NCBI RefSeq assembly: GCF_029338275.1
Contig: NZ_CP119789.1
Coordinates: 1,116,001 to 1,180,000, forward strand
Direction of reading: 5' to 3'
DNA: 64,000 nt
DNA from: Haloarcula ordinaria
GTDB taxonomy: Archaea; Halobacteriota; Halobacteria; Halobacteriales; Haloarculaceae
This document shows, in pieces, positions 46,992-57,043 of this stretch; the first letter of the stretch is position 1; each line of letters begins with the position of its first letter. The notes below the pieces were generated by a model. That model was given only the letters and a program-made list of their open reading frames with translations, ran no database searches and was not told where the DNA came from. The translations under genes were made by a program, and so were the position numbers.

Positions 46992-48848
46992 ATGTATCGT
47001 ATATCGAGCGACCTGAGACGCCAGGCCGGGAAAAGTACTGACGAACCCGGAACGACGAGACGAGCGATTCTCGCCGCGTGCGGAGCAGGCGCACTGAGCG
47101 GATTAGCTGGCTGTAGTGCGCTTGAGGGGCTGTTGGACAGCGCCAGCGACCAGATAGTACAGAACAGGACGGCGTCGCCGGCGGGATTCTACACAGGATC
47201 GGAGACGCTCGACACCTCCGGTGATCTCTACCGGAGCGGGCCGGTCGACGTGCGATTCATTCCGCCAACGTTGCAGGCCGAGGGCCAGCGGATCGAAATC
47301 GACGGCTGGAGTACCAGCACGACGACGAAGGCACAGGACTACAACGCCACGCGGTCGAACAAACCGACCAGCATCTGGTGGCCCGGTCCCGACGTCGATG
47401 GCGACGGTATCGACGACCTCCTGACGCTCCTCGACATCGAGCGGGCGCTACTGGTCTATGCCGACGCTGCCATCGAGGCCGTGGACGACCGGACGACCGA
47501 CGACGCGAAGGCCACGCTCGACGCGTTCATCAACGCGACCACGAAGGCGCTGAAGAAAGGGGATCGAATCAACCGTTGCTCCACCGACCGCTGCGGGACG
47601 ATTCGAGAGAACATAGAGACTGCTCAACAGCTCGCCGGAGAAGCGAGCGACGCCATGGACGCAGGCGAGTGGGACAGCGCGAAGCGGTCCCTCCAGCAGG
47701 CCCGCCGCATCGTCCAGGGCGACGTCGACGACATCTTCGACGACCTCGACAGCGACGACGACGGACTCCTGGACGGCACGGAATCGCTCTACGACTACCT
47801 CGACGCGGAGCCGACGATCGGCGAGCATTTCGTCGTCAGCCTCCCGGACGCCCGCGTCCGGGGCGGCGGGCCGGCGCTTGCGGAGGAACTCACGCTCGAG
47901 CGCGTCCTCGCGTACTTCTTCGGCAAACGCGGCGCCGATAGCTGCGGCGAGAGCGACCGGGCGGTCGCGGTCCATCGGGACCTCGCGTGCCGGACTCTCC
48001 TCACGTCGACGCTCGAAGTCGGTGACGCCGTCGGGTCACAGCTTCGTGGCATCGACAAGAAGGACATCCGTCGGGGAATGACGTCTCGCAACGTCGCCGC
48101 CTTCGGTACCTCGGGCGGCGTCGTCGTCACCGGTGCGTCGCCGGATGTCGACGGGTCCGAGCCGATTACACGCGTCACGGCCGGATGCTGTGGAAATGGG
48201 CAGTCGACTCCGGTAATCATACAGGAGTTGGAGTCCTGGGGCGATGAGACCACTTCCGGGGAGGCCACCGTGTCCGAGACGTTCGTCGTTCCCGTGGCAG
48301 CGACGCCGCCGGACTGCCCGTCTCCGATGCCCGCGCTATTCCACGTGCGCCGGATCCGCCATGACGACCAGCTGCTCTACGTCGGCGGCTGGCACATAGA
48401 CGACGGTGCACTCTACGAGAACGCTGCGACACTGCTGGTCGCCGACGGCCCGAACGTCGTCACCGGCGTCACGCGCTCGGACATCGATGACGGCGGTCTT
48501 GACCTCGCGAAGATGGCCAGCGATAGCGGCACTCGGAAAAAGCCTGGGCGGACGAAATACTCGAACATCACGCTAAAGGGCCAGTATGATCTGGACGCCG
48601 AGTACTTGCCGGCGGATGCCCACTCAGTGTGCAGAGACGACGGCGACCTATACTGTTGGGGAGTCCAGTCTCGCGAAGCACTCGCCAATCACGACACGAA
48701 AGACTGTGACGACCAAGATCCCGACATCCACCCGTCAGCCGTCATAACGGCGCTCGATGCCCCAGTACTGCACTTCGTCGGGGCTGCCGACGCATCGAAA
48801 GACGTGAAGTTCAAAGCAGGGGCAGAGCTGTCGAAATCGATCAACTGA
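46992..48848 (+). CDS. Secreted Tat lipoprotein of unknown function with calcium-binding-like repeats
   Basis: A 618-aa protein from ATG 46992, ~26 nt after the TATA box. The Tat signal is TTRRAILAACGAGALSGL, then lipobox LAGC, so it is exported folded and lipid-anchored. Acidic repeats DVDGDGIDDL and DSDDDGLLDG resemble thrombospondin-type calcium sites. Several Cys pairs (CSTDRCG, CCGNG) occur later. It ends SKDVKFKAGAELSKSIN, a tail that recurs as a remnant at 62255-62341. No enzymatic motif is recognised. Confidence 0.78.
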   Translation: MYRISSDLRRQAGKSTDEPGTTRRAILAACGAGALSGLAGCSALEGLLDSASDQIVQNRTASPAGFYTGSETLDTSGDLYRSGPVDVRFIPPTLQAEGQRIEIDGWSTSTTTKAQDYNATRSNKPTSIWWPGPDVDGDGIDDLLTLLDIERALLVYADAAIEAVDDRTTDDAKATLDAFINATTKALKKGDRINRCSTDRCGTIRENIETAQQLAGEASDAMDAGEWDSAKRSLQQARRIVQGDVDDIFDDLDSDDDGLLDGTESLYDYLDAEPTIGEHFVVSLPDARVRGGGPALAEELTLERVLAYFFGKRGADSCGESDRAVAVHRDLACRTLLTSTLEVGDAVGSQLRGIDKKDIRRGMTSRNVAAFGTSGGVVVTGASPDVDGSEPITRVTAGCCGNGQSTPVIIQELESWGDETTSGEATVSETFVVPVAATPPDCPSPMPALFHVRRIRHDDQLLYVGGWHIDDGALYENAATLLVADGPNVVTGVTRSDIDDGGLDLAKMASDSGTRKKPGRTKYSNITLKGQYDLDAEYLPADAHSVCRDDGDLYCWGVQSREALANHDTKDCDDQDPDIHPSAVITALDAPVLHFVGAADASKDVKFKAGAELSKSIN

Positions 48849-49064
48849 GAGCCTCGGTGTTCTCTGGTGTACCATTCGCGACGCTCAGCGTCCCGTTTCA
48901 AGAGTTCATCCATCGGTATCGAACGTCGGTGCTATCCTGTGTCTCAGATCGATTGGATGAGCACCACCTTCCGCTGATAGAGGACGAAGAGAGTCCCAGC
49001 GCATTTGCCAAGCGATTGTTTAGAACGAACTCACAGAGAACCGAGCTGCTGATTACATTCGCTG

Positions 49065-49140
49065 TATCGGTCACGCCGCTCCCGAGAGAAATCGAGTGGA
49101 TTCTATCGGCCGTGCTGAATACGGCGCGCGTATGCAGCAC
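49065..49140. repeat. Dispersed ~80-bp repeat, copy
   Basis: Runs from GCTGTATCGGTCACGCC through GTGGATTCTATCGGC to CGTGCTGAATACGGCGCGCG. It shares both halves (R1 and R2) with copies near 50.15, 50.98-51.06 and 62.54 kb. The 48849-49189 gap holds no supported gene. Confidence 0.6.
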
Positions 49141-49189
49141 ATGCCGGGCCACATCGACGGAAAGAATGGTGGTCTGTGGAGTCGGCAGT

Positions 49190-50023
49190 TCACACATTAC
49201 GTACAGTCACGGTTCCTACCATATTGAGGGCATGCAAGAGGCACAGATACGGGTACGTACCAGCTTCCTCAAACGTATGAACGAATGGCTCCTCAGGGAG
49301 GACATCACCCTTCCGAGCCGTCAGCCAGTCCTCGACCGCGGCCTCCGCCGAATCGAATCCCCCACTGGCAAAGTACTCGCCGTTCTCCGGGAACTCTCTA
49401 TCGTCTCCTTCGGGGATCGCCTGTCCGCCGTCCTCGCCGGTGACTGAGTGGGCGATTCCCGTCCCGTTCACCCAGCCGACGCTGTCACCCGGTCGAACTG
49501 TCAATGACTCCGGGTAGTAGGCTATCGGGCCCATCTGGACGACGTGGTCGGTATCGGGCTGGACGACCTCGGGAGGTGGTGGGATATCGCCTGCCGGCGT
49601 TCGAACGACGATTTTGCCGGCCATCGTGTCGAAATCCTCGTGGGGCAGGCAACAGTAATGATAGTGTCCGGGGACAGTGAACCGGTGCTCGAAGCGATCG
49701 CCCGGACCAAGGAGTCCGGCATCCGACTGTTCGGCTCGAGCAGCGATTTCGGAGTCAAATCCACCACTTGCGAAGTAGTCCGCATCGTCGGGGATTCGAC
49801 CTTCGTAGGCTGTAACAGTGTGCTCTAGGGTTTCGATGTTCCACCACGTGACCGTCTCACCGGGGTCGATGACGAGCCGACCGGGTTCGAACCAGTTGGG
49901 CTGGACATCGACACGGGGCTCTGATGGGGGCACTCCAGGGAGCGATGTGGAACAGCCTGTGGTCCCGACGAGTCCGGCGACACCCACTGTTCGGAGGAGC
50001 GACCGTCGTGTCCACCGCGCCAT
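49190..50023 (-). CDS. Two-domain halocyanin-type blue copper protein
   Basis: A 277-aa protein with Tat signal RWTRRSLLRTVGVAGL and lipobox-like TTGC (Cys24). Domain 1 has a full type 1 copper set: His68, Cys125, His128, Met134. Domain 2 repeats it with His192, Cys261, His264, Met268. Such proteins carry electrons at the outer face of the membrane. The start MARWTRRS at 50023 gives a proper signal peptide. Both domains share the motif ADYFASGGFDS/GEYFASGGFDS, showing internal duplication. Confidence 0.85.
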   Translation of the reverse strand: MARWTRRSLLRTVGVAGLVGTTGCSTSLPGVPPSEPRVDVQPNWFEPGRLVIDPGETVTWWNIETLEHTVTAYEGRIPDDADYFASGGFDSEIAARAEQSDAGLLGPGDRFEHRFTVPGHYHYCCLPHEDFDTMAGKIVVRTPAGDIPPPPEVVQPDTDHVVQMGPIAYYPESLTVRPGDSVGWVNGTGIAHSVTGEDGGQAIPEGDDREFPENGEYFASGGFDSAEAAVEDWLTARKGDVLPEEPFVHTFEEAGTYPYLCLLHALNMVGTVTVRNV

Positions 50024-50130
50024 TACGGTGAATTCGACCCCATCGAGCAATATTTGTTGGGGGAGATACCGTCTGGAAAAGCAGAGTCTGGACGGCCTCT
50101 AAACATGCGTTTGCGTTGGACGAGTGTTAC

Positions 50131-50216
50131 AAGCAACCGATGTATCGGTAACACCGTTACTGACAGGCACTGAGCAGTTCGTCCAGACGCTGCTGTATAC
50201 AGCACGCATAGTCAGC
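50131..50216. repeat. Dispersed ~80-bp repeat, copy
   Basis: Contains CGATGTATCGGTAACACCGT, TACTGACAGGCAC and TGCTGTATACAGCACGCATA. It lies in the divergent gap between the halocyanin and the next lipoprotein (50024-50350), where no gene is seen. Confidence 0.55.
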
Positions 50217-50350
50217 ATTCGGGTCGAATTGCTCTCAGAGATATCGTGGCGGTGCATATCGCGTCGACTGACGTGGGCCACTGGTCGGACGCTCAACTGT
50301 AGCTTTTAGTCTTCGCAACCTTCTTTCTCCGTTCGTGCGTCGGGGTAGCC

Positions 50351-50872
50351 ATGGAGCTCCCCCGCCGCCGGCTCCTCGAAACCATGACCACCCTCCCCGC
50401 CGTGGTGCTTGCCGGCTGTTCGGCCCTTTCCGATAGTACCTCCACTCCCACGCCGACTCCCTCCTACAACCACCTCAGAAATACCCCGGTCTATCGGAGT
50501 GACGATGTCGGACTTCGAATCCCAGATCGACTCCCGACAGTCGAGGCACCAACCAATGCAGATCTCATTGTGATACATGGGAACCCTGCAGTCGACGCCG
50601 AACAGGCGGTGACGTGGCTTGCAGACGAACGCGCTGTCGCCCTCCTCGGAGACAGTGCCCAGAGTACGTGGATAGAATGGACGCAGAGCGATGTCTACCG
50701 CGAGACGTTCCAATCGAAAGGGCAGAGTGAAGCGACTCCCGAACCACATCTGCTCGTTGCCGCAGCAGCTGGAACGACTGCTACGACATACCGGTATTCG
50801 TGGAGCGACCTTCCAAGCAATACCCAACTCCTGGATGCACTGGATGACGCCATGGCCGACATCGAAGCCTAA
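50351..50872 (+). CDS. Short secreted lipoprotein of unknown function
   Basis: A 173-aa protein. MELPRRRLLETMTTLPAVVL followed by AGC is a Tat-type signal with lipobox (Cys23), and a Ser/Thr/Pro linker follows. The mature part (DLIVIHGNPAVDAEQAVTWL, ATTYRYSWSDLPSN) has alternating strands and helices. I do not recognise a family. Confidence 0.65.
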   Translation: MELPRRRLLETMTTLPAVVLAGCSALSDSTSTPTPTPSYNHLRNTPVYRSDDVGLRIPDRLPTVEAPTNADLIVIHGNPAVDAEQAVTWLADERAVALLGDSAQSTWIEWTQSDVYRETFQSKGQSEATPEPHLLVAAAAGTTATTYRYSWSDLPSNTQLLDALDDAMADIEA

Positions 50873-50976
50873 CTCAGTACTAACCATCTAAGTGGGCAGT
50901 CCGTGACGAGCTGATACCCGTACCTGGGTGTCGCACACAGAGACCGTGCAACGTAAGCACAAGGAGTGGTAGACCC

Positions 50977-51128
50977 ACCCTCTGTATCGGTTACCTATAT
51001 ATTGACAGACCCTGTGTAGTTCGAAAATTCACTGCTGCATACAGCGCGCATATCTCGCAGGCAGTTGTCCCCCAATTACGGGTGGTTGGAGTAATCAGTA
51101 CAGGGCGCGTATCTCGCAAGGCAGTTGG
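50977..51128. repeat. Dispersed repeat copy followed by tandem partial copy
   Basis: The unit ACCCTCTGTATCGG...TGCTGCATACAGCGCGCATA (50977-51064) is followed by a second partial unit, CAGTACAGGGCGCGTATCTC...GGCAGTTG (51095-51128). The two share TCTCGCA-GGCAGTTG endings ~62 bp apart. Together with 51129-51431 this gap (50873-51431) holds no gene. TCCCGGGTTCGAG near 51188 looks like another tRNA T-arm scrap. Confidence 0.55.
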
Positions 51129-51431
51129 TGAAAATCATTGATACACGGATTTGTATGTTGTTCACTGCCAGAATTACGTAGTTGAGATCCCGGGTTCGAG
51201 TGCCGAAATAATATCCGCAGCGTGGAACTCCCGATCAGCGAGGTTTCTGTCAGTACCTCGGTAAGCTGTTGAATCGCTTACCCTAGGGTGTCGATGTAGG
51301 ATTTCCGCGGACCGCTACGCTGACAACTGACGCACGTCGACGCCGACGGCTACCGCTCGCCCGCCGACAGCCGCGTGAGCGTGATGAGAAGGTGCGGGCC
51401 GGCGAGAGCGTGCTGGTCGAGTGAGTCGTGT

Positions 51432-52172
51432 CTACACTTCTACTGGGGTCGCGCCCTCGCGGTATCGGTCGACCGTCTCCCGCGCCCACGCCGCCGCGGC
51501 CGGCGTCTCGTTCGTTATCAGGCCGGTGATGAGCGCCCCCTCGCGGAGTTCGATGGCCATCCGTGCCGGCGAGCCGTCAGTGACGATGACGCCGTACGGG
51601 ACGGGGTCGGCCGTCTCGTAGAGGGCCGCACGCTCGGCCACGTCCGCGAGCGCATCGCCGTGGTCCCGGCGGAGCGTCTCAACGACGCCCGCCGGTAACA
51701 CAAGTTCGGCGTCCAGTCCGGCGTCGAGTATCGCCCGGAACCGATCGACATATCCCGGCGAGACGACAGGTGCGATGCCTCGGACCCGGTCGGCGCCCGC
51801 GAGCAGGTCCCAGACGGCTTCGAGGTGCCGCTCGGCGTCGGAGTCGTCGGGCCGGACGACTGTCGCGCCCACGAGCGCCGCCGGGTCCACTGCGTCCCCC
51901 GGCAGGTCCACGAGCAGGTCTCCGTAGCCGGCCGTGTCCGCAAGTGACTCGAACCGCGAGAGTGCAGCCACGCCGAACAGCGTCGGGGTGAATCCCCCGT
52001 CGGTTCGTTCGATTAGCCCCGCCTCCGCCAGCTGTGTGAGGCCCTTGTAGACCGTCGACTTCGAGTCCGAGAGCGCGTCAACGAGTTCGTGACGTGGGCG
52101 TGGCTTGTCGACGATGGCCCGAAGGATTTCGTGCCGGAGGCCCAGCAACTCAGTGAGATCCGACCCGTCCAT
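51432..52172 (-). CDS. HTH regulator with FilR1/DUF1724-like domain
   Basis: A 246-aa regulator with an N-terminal winged helix (LRHEILRAIVDKPRPRHELV, then DSKSTVYKGLTQLAEAGL) and a C-terminal ~170-residue ligand or sensor domain of the kind found with TrmB/FilR1-like haloarchaeal regulators (GIAPVVSPGYVDRF). It is divergent from an alpha/beta hydrolase with ~110 bp between starts, and probably regulates it (inference). Codon use is core-like (GC-rich), unlike several neighbours. Confidence 0.78.
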   Translation of the reverse strand: MDGSDLTELLGLRHEILRAIVDKPRPRHELVDALSDSKSTVYKGLTQLAEAGLIERTDGGFTPTLFGVAALSRFESLADTAGYGDLLVDLPGDAVDPAALVGATVVRPDDSDAERHLEAVWDLLAGADRVRGIAPVVSPGYVDRFRAILDAGLDAELVLPAGVVETLRRDHGDALADVAERAALYETADPVPYGVIVTDGSPARMAIELREGALITGLITNETPAAAAWARETVDRYREGATPVEV

Positions 52173-52282
52173 ACCATCCCGTCACGTCAACGGTACATCA
52201 GTCCTACCATCGCGAGCCGATTCCGAGCGGCTCGGAATTTCCCGGCCGGTGTCTTGAGGCCCGTACGACGCCTCCTCCCGGT

Positions 52283-53167
52283 ATGACACGACCGGAGACA
52301 GACGGGGCGGCCTGGCCAGGCGCGGTGAACGAGAGGTCGCGGGTCGACCTGACCGGTGGCACTCTTGAGTACGTGGATGTCGGGAGCGGGGACCCGATCC
52401 TTTTCGTCCACGGCGCGTTCGTGAACGGCGATCTGTGGCGGAACGTGGCCGGGCCGCTCGCCAAGTCCCACCGCTGTCTCGTCCCGACGCTCCCACTCGG
52501 TGGCCACCGACTGCCGATGGACGCGGACGCCGACCTCACGCCCGTGGGGCTGGCCGACCTGCTCGCGGCGTTCCTCGACGCCCTCGAAGTCGACCGGGTG
52601 ACGCTCGTCGGCAACGACACCGGCGGCGCGATTTGTCAGGTGTTCCTCGCTCGACACCCCGAACGGGTCGAGCGGCTGGTGCTGGTGAACTGCGATGCGT
52701 ACGACAACTTCCCGCCGCTGGCGGCCAAGCCGTTCACCATCGGCGCACGGGTGCCGGGTGTCCTCGGCCTGTTCGCCCGGTCGCTCCGGTCGGCGACGGT
52801 CCGACGACTCGCCTTCCGCCTGTTGACGAAACACCCCGTCGAGGACAGCGTCCTCGCGGGCTACGTCGACTCGCTCACCCGTGAGCCGGAGGTGCGGCGT
52901 GACCTCCGGAGGGCGCTGCTCGGCGTCGAACCGCGCTACACCAACGAGGCGGCTGCGTCGTTCCCCGATTTCGAGCGGCCCGTCCTCGTCGTCTGGGGGA
53001 CCGACGACCCCATTTTCCCCGTCGCGGACGCCGAGCGACTGGTCACCGAGTTCCCGAACGCGCGGCTTGAGCGGGTCGCGGATGCGTACGCGTTGGTCCC
53101 GGAGGACCAGTCCGAGCGCCTCGTGGAACTGCTCGACGCGTTCCTCGGAATGCGGGTGCCAGCCTGA
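52283..53167 (+). CDS. Alpha/beta hydrolase
   Basis: A 294-aa alpha/beta hydrolase. The oxyanion region is FVHGAFVNGDLW and the nucleophile elbow GNDTGGA (Asp112), so Asp replaces the usual Ser as in haloalkane-dehalogenase-like subfamilies. The second acid is in WGTDDPIFP. The expected catalytic His near the C-terminus is not seen; the matching site reads ADAYALVPEDQ. Activity is therefore uncertain. Divergent regulator upstream. Confidence 0.8.
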   Translation: MTRPETDGAAWPGAVNERSRVDLTGGTLEYVDVGSGDPILFVHGAFVNGDLWRNVAGPLAKSHRCLVPTLPLGGHRLPMDADADLTPVGLADLLAAFLDALEVDRVTLVGNDTGGAICQVFLARHPERVERLVLVNCDAYDNFPPLAAKPFTIGARVPGVLGLFARSLRSATVRRLAFRLLTKHPVEDSVLAGYVDSLTREPEVRRDLRRALLGVEPRYTNEAAASFPDFERPVLVVWGTDDPIFPVADAERLVTEFPNARLERVADAYALVPEDQSERLVELLDAFLGMRVPA

Positions 53168-53588
53168 GCGCGGCTGTCGGGCGTGTGGCGACGGAGCGGG
53201 CGTTACGGCCGCCGAATAATCTACAGGGCAAATTGAAGTCGCCACCGCCGCAATAGAGTTAGGCAAAGCCCTGGCAAAATCGAGAAGGAAGCCCTAATGC
53301 CGGAGATACAGCGCGTAGAAGAACGGTTGGAGAATGATTACTATGTACGAAGACTGAGGAGTTGATTCATAGGTAGCGGCTTGAACTAAACCGTGATGGG
53401 GTGATGCATAGACGCTTTGAGTGTTGCACACCACTTCTGACAGCGTTCGGTGAGGTTTCTGCGGGTGTGCTGAATAGAGGTCGCGAGTCGGTCACTCGGC
53501 CCTGCCGGTCTTGATGCTGAGTGTCGGCGTCTATGGGCCATTGAGTGACGAACAGTAAGATGATGCTGCCACAGAGACAAGACAGCGC
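53168..53588. other. Intergenic region, possible gene scraps and a repeat
   Basis: No intact gene is seen. A 22-codon ORF at 53297 (MPEIQRVEERLENDYYVRRL) may be debris. GTGCTGAATAGAGGTCGCGA (53466-53485) plus GTCGGTCAC is a copy of the dispersed R2 repeat, closest to that at 62.59 kb. Confidence 0.4.
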
Positions 53589-53948
53589 ATGCGTTCCAGT
53601 CCCTCCCTCAGAGACCGAATCCGTCCGAGAGCGTTGTTGTTTATTACAGTGTTCGTTGGGGGCGCTACCTACTTTGAGTTCGTATATTCTGGGCCAGCAA
53701 GTCTGTATTCAGTTGCTCTCTGGATAATCGTCGTTCCACTGTTGTTCTCTACGACAGTGGATGGTGTCCGGAGCCACTACCTCTACCAACCCCTTATGTA
53801 TGGCGGTTTTATGGCAATTGGTGTCCTCCAGTATCTTGACGGCGACTGGCTCCTTCTTGCGGGGTTGTTCATCCTCGCAGGAATCGTCGGACTGGTTTCT
53901 GAACTTCGCAATCAGTATACTCCCACGGCTTCCAGACCCCAGCAATAA
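53589..53948 (+). CDS. Small membrane protein of unknown function
   Basis: A 119-aa protein with about four hydrophobic helices (LLFITVFVGGATYFEFVYSG; LYSVALWIIVVPLLF; LMYGGFMAIGVLQYL; WLLLAGLFILAGIVGLV) between a basic N-terminus and a polar C-terminus. Family not recognised. Base composition is less GC-rich than the core. Confidence 0.6.
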   Translation: MRSSPSLRDRIRPRALLFITVFVGGATYFEFVYSGPASLYSVALWIIVVPLLFSTTVDGVRSHYLYQPLMYGGFMAIGVLQYLDGDWLLLAGLFILAGIVGLVSELRNQYTPTASRPQQ

Positions 53949-54328
53949 GCTCCCAGTCTGAACTCATCAACTCATTCAGTGAATCTGTGGCGAAACAAAG
54001 AGTGGACGTTTGCTGACTACAGCCTCTGTATCTCGCACGCTGTTCCTGTCTGAGATTCAATACGTCTCTGATGTTCGCCGGTGGTGGCCTACCAGTGGTT
54101 CTCAGGTGTCGTGACCTCACAATTGTAGAGAGACTCTCCGGGAAACGGTGTTCCACACTCAGAAACTACTAGTAGACTCGGCGGTGACGTCAATAGATCA
54201 ATAGCTGATTGAACGATGGAGGCGAGGACAGGCGAACGACGCTTGACTCTCTCGGCGATACGTACCGAAGCTACACAAGGCGTCGCAGTCGATATGTTCT
54301 GTAAGAAATACGGCACCCTCGTTAAGTA
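53949..54328. other. Intergenic region with R1 repeat
   Basis: GCCTCTGTATCTCGCACGCT (54022-54041) followed by TCCTGTCTGAG is a partial copy of the dispersed R1 motif, again just downstream of a gene. Nothing else is recognised. Confidence 0.45.
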
Positions 54329-57043
54329 ATGGTACGAAACAAGGACGATACTCCGTCACCGTGGTCGCGGTCGGTTAGCGACGTTCTGGAGCGACTCGAC
54401 GTATCCAAAGACGAGGGACTGACGGAAGAGGAAGTCGAGAGCAGACGAGAACGGTTCGGTCTCAACGAGCTGCACGAAGTCGAACAGCGACGTTGGCTAG
54501 CGGTTCTGATAAGCCAATTTACGAGTGTCATCGTCCTTCTGCTCGCAGTCGCGGCCGTGGCGGCGTTCGTGATGGGGGATGTTATCGAAGGAACCGCGGT
54601 TCTCGCTGTGCTCGTCATCAACGGCGCTATCGGCTTCGTCACCGAGATGCGCGCCATCCGTTCGATGGAGAGCCTGCAGGAGATGACGGAGGTCGCAACC
54701 AGAGTCCGTCGAGCCGGTGACGATCAAGAAATCTCGGCAGCAGATCTGGTGCCGGGCGATATCGTCATTCTCGATGCTGGGGATATTGTCCCAGCCGATC
54801 TGCGGGTGATAGATCCGTCTAAACTCCAGGTAGACGAGTCGGCTCTCACTGGCGAATCGGTCCCCGTCGGCAAGACGAGCGCCCACCTTGACGAGGACGT
54901 ACCCCTTGCCGAGCGGGAGAACATGCTCTACAAGGGGACGTACCTGACCCGCGGGACCGCAGAAGCAGTCGTTGTCGCCACGGGACCGGACACGGAACTG
55001 GGGCAGATATCGGCATCGCTCCAAGAGACAGGTGAGAAGAAGACGCCACTCCAGGAGAAGCTCGACGAGCTGGGACAGAAGCTCGTTCCATTACTCCTCG
55101 TGGTGGCGGCTATCGTCCTCGTGTCCGGATGGCTCAGGGGGCAGGACCTCTTCTTGATGGTTGAAACGGCCATCGCGCTAGCGGTTGCGACCGTGCCGGA
55201 AGGGCTCCCCATTGTCGCCACACTCGTGTTGGCGAGGGGGATGTGGCGGATGGCCGACCGCAACGCACTCATCAGCAACCTCGCCTCCGTCGAGACGCTC
55301 GGCTCCACAACCATCATCTGCACTGATAAAACGGGGACGTTGACGGAGAACAAGATGACTGTGGCCGCCTACGAGCTGGCGAATGGCTCGGTGGAGGTCA
55401 CGGGGACTGGACTCGACACCGACGGGACGTTTCAGCACGGCGGCCAAGAGCGAGACGAGCCACAGGATCCCGCTATGCAGGAGGCACTCAAAGTGGGTGT
55501 CCTCTGTAACAACGCCTCCGTTACCGAGGAAGACGGCGAGGTGAACGTGACGGGCGATCCGATGGAAGTTGCCCTCCTGATCGCCGGGGTGAAGGGAGGG
55601 CTCGACCGGGACGATCTCCTCGGATCGTTGCCGGAAGCCCGGGAGGTGTCGTTCGACCCGGCCGTCAAGATGATGGCAACGTACCACGACTTCGACGGAC
55701 GGTACACGGTAGCCGTAAAGGGGGCTCCGGAGGCGGTCATCGACGCGTCTTCCCGGGTGGTGACGGGAGAGGACTCCCGGGAGTTATCGGCGACCGAGAA
55801 GGACGAGTGGATCGAAAAGAGCGAACGAATGGCCGAGGACGGGTTGCGCGTTCTCGGACTCGCTCGGAAAAACGTGGATAATACAGAGGGCTCGCCGTAC
55901 GAGGACTTGTCGCTGATCGGGCTCGTTGGGCTGATCGATCCACCGCGCGAAGAAGTCAGATCGACTATCCAGCGGTGTCAGGACGCAGGAATACGTGTCG
56001 TCATGGTGACCGGCGATCACGCAGGAACGGCCAGTAACATCGCCCGGAGCGTCGGGCTGGTAGACCCGGACGACACCGAGGTCATCGCGGGCCGCGAACT
56101 CGACGACGTCGAAAACCTCACCCAGGCGGAGCGGGACCGGTTCGTGAACGCCTCCGTCTTCGCGCGAGTCAATCCCGCGAACAAACTCGATTTGATCGAC
56201 GTTCACCAGGCAACCGGTTCTATCGTCGCAATGACTGGCGACGGTGTCAACGACGCACCGGCACTCAAGCGGGCCGACATCGGCGTGGCGATGGGTCAGC
56301 GCGGGACGCAAGTCGCCCAAGAAGCGTCGGACATGATTCTACAGGACGACAACTTCGAGAGCATCTATCACGCCGTCAGAGAGGGACGGATCATTTTCAG
56401 TAACATTCGGAAGTTCGTGCTGTATCTCATGTCGTGTAACGTCAGCGAACTGCTCGTCATTCTGATCGCCGCGCTCCTCGGCTTTCCTCTGCCCTTGCTC
56501 CCCCTGCAAATTCTCTTCCTCAACGTTGTGACCGACATTTTCCCGGCATTCGCACTCGGTGCCTGTGGCGGCAGCACCGACATCATGGACCGTCCACCTC
56601 GGGATCCCGAAGAATCGATTATGACGCGAACCAACTGGACCGAACTGGGGCTGTTTGGGATACTGATTTCAGCCGCGGTTATCGGTGCATTCATCATCGG
56701 CGGTGGGATGTACGCCGGCGGTATGGACACCGATGAGGCCGTCACGATTTCGTTCCTCACACTGGCCTTCGCCCAACTCTGGCACGTGTTTAACGTCCGG
56801 GATATCACGTCCGGTCTCGTCAGAAATGAAGTCACGGAAAACCTGTACGTGTGGGGGGCACTTGGCCTCTCGTCGGTAATCCTCTTCGGCGCAGTCTACC
56901 TGCCCGGCATCTCCCTGGCGCTGAGCACAACCCCGATTGGGTTCGAGGGGTGGCTGCTCGTGTTCGGGATGAGTCTACTACCCCTCGTGCTCGGACAGAT
57001 AGAGCGCGAATTCCGACGGCGATCCGGGACGTCCGACTCGTGA
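54329..57043 (+). CDS. P2-type cation-transporting ATPase (Ca2+-ATPase-like)
   Basis: A 904-aa P-type ATPase. Order: N-terminal cation-ATPase domain, TM1-2, actuator LTGESVPVGK, TM4 VPEGLPIVATL, phosphorylation site DKTGTLTENKM (Asp333), nucleotide site KGAPEAVID, hinge MTGDGVNDAPALKRADIGVA, then TM5-10. The PEGLP motif and TM5-6 region point to P2A/P2B-type calcium or related cation export rather than heavy metals. It sits with UspA and an SLC13 permease, suggesting a stress or ion-homeostasis segment. Confidence 0.9.
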   Translation: MVRNKDDTPSPWSRSVSDVLERLDVSKDEGLTEEEVESRRERFGLNELHEVEQRRWLAVLISQFTSVIVLLLAVAAVAAFVMGDVIEGTAVLAVLVINGAIGFVTEMRAIRSMESLQEMTEVATRVRRAGDDQEISAADLVPGDIVILDAGDIVPADLRVIDPSKLQVDESALTGESVPVGKTSAHLDEDVPLAERENMLYKGTYLTRGTAEAVVVATGPDTELGQISASLQETGEKKTPLQEKLDELGQKLVPLLLVVAAIVLVSGWLRGQDLFLMVETAIALAVATVPEGLPIVATLVLARGMWRMADRNALISNLASVETLGSTTIICTDKTGTLTENKMTVAAYELANGSVEVTGTGLDTDGTFQHGGQERDEPQDPAMQEALKVGVLCNNASVTEEDGEVNVTGDPMEVALLIAGVKGGLDRDDLLGSLPEAREVSFDPAVKMMATYHDFDGRYTVAVKGAPEAVIDASSRVVTGEDSRELSATEKDEWIEKSERMAEDGLRVLGLARKNVDNTEGSPYEDLSLIGLVGLIDPPREEVRSTIQRCQDAGIRVVMVTGDHAGTASNIARSVGLVDPDDTEVIAGRELDDVENLTQAERDRFVNASVFARVNPANKLDLIDVHQATGSIVAMTGDGVNDAPALKRADIGVAMGQRGTQVAQEASDMILQDDNFESIYHAVREGRIIFSNIRKFVLYLMSCNVSELLVILIAALLGFPLPLLPLQILFLNVVTDIFPAFALGACGGSTDIMDRPPRDPEESIMTRTNWTELGLFGILISAAVIGAFIIGGGMYAGGMDTDEAVTISFLTLAFAQLWHVFNVRDITSGLVRNEVTENLYVWGALGLSSVILFGAVYLPGISLALSTTPIGFEGWLLVFGMSLLPLVLGQIEREFRRRSGTSDS

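Noticed and set aside
49818..50102. 94-codon plus-strand frame over the halocyanin start
   Set aside because: Antisense to the signal peptide region and repeats; composition is not protein-like.
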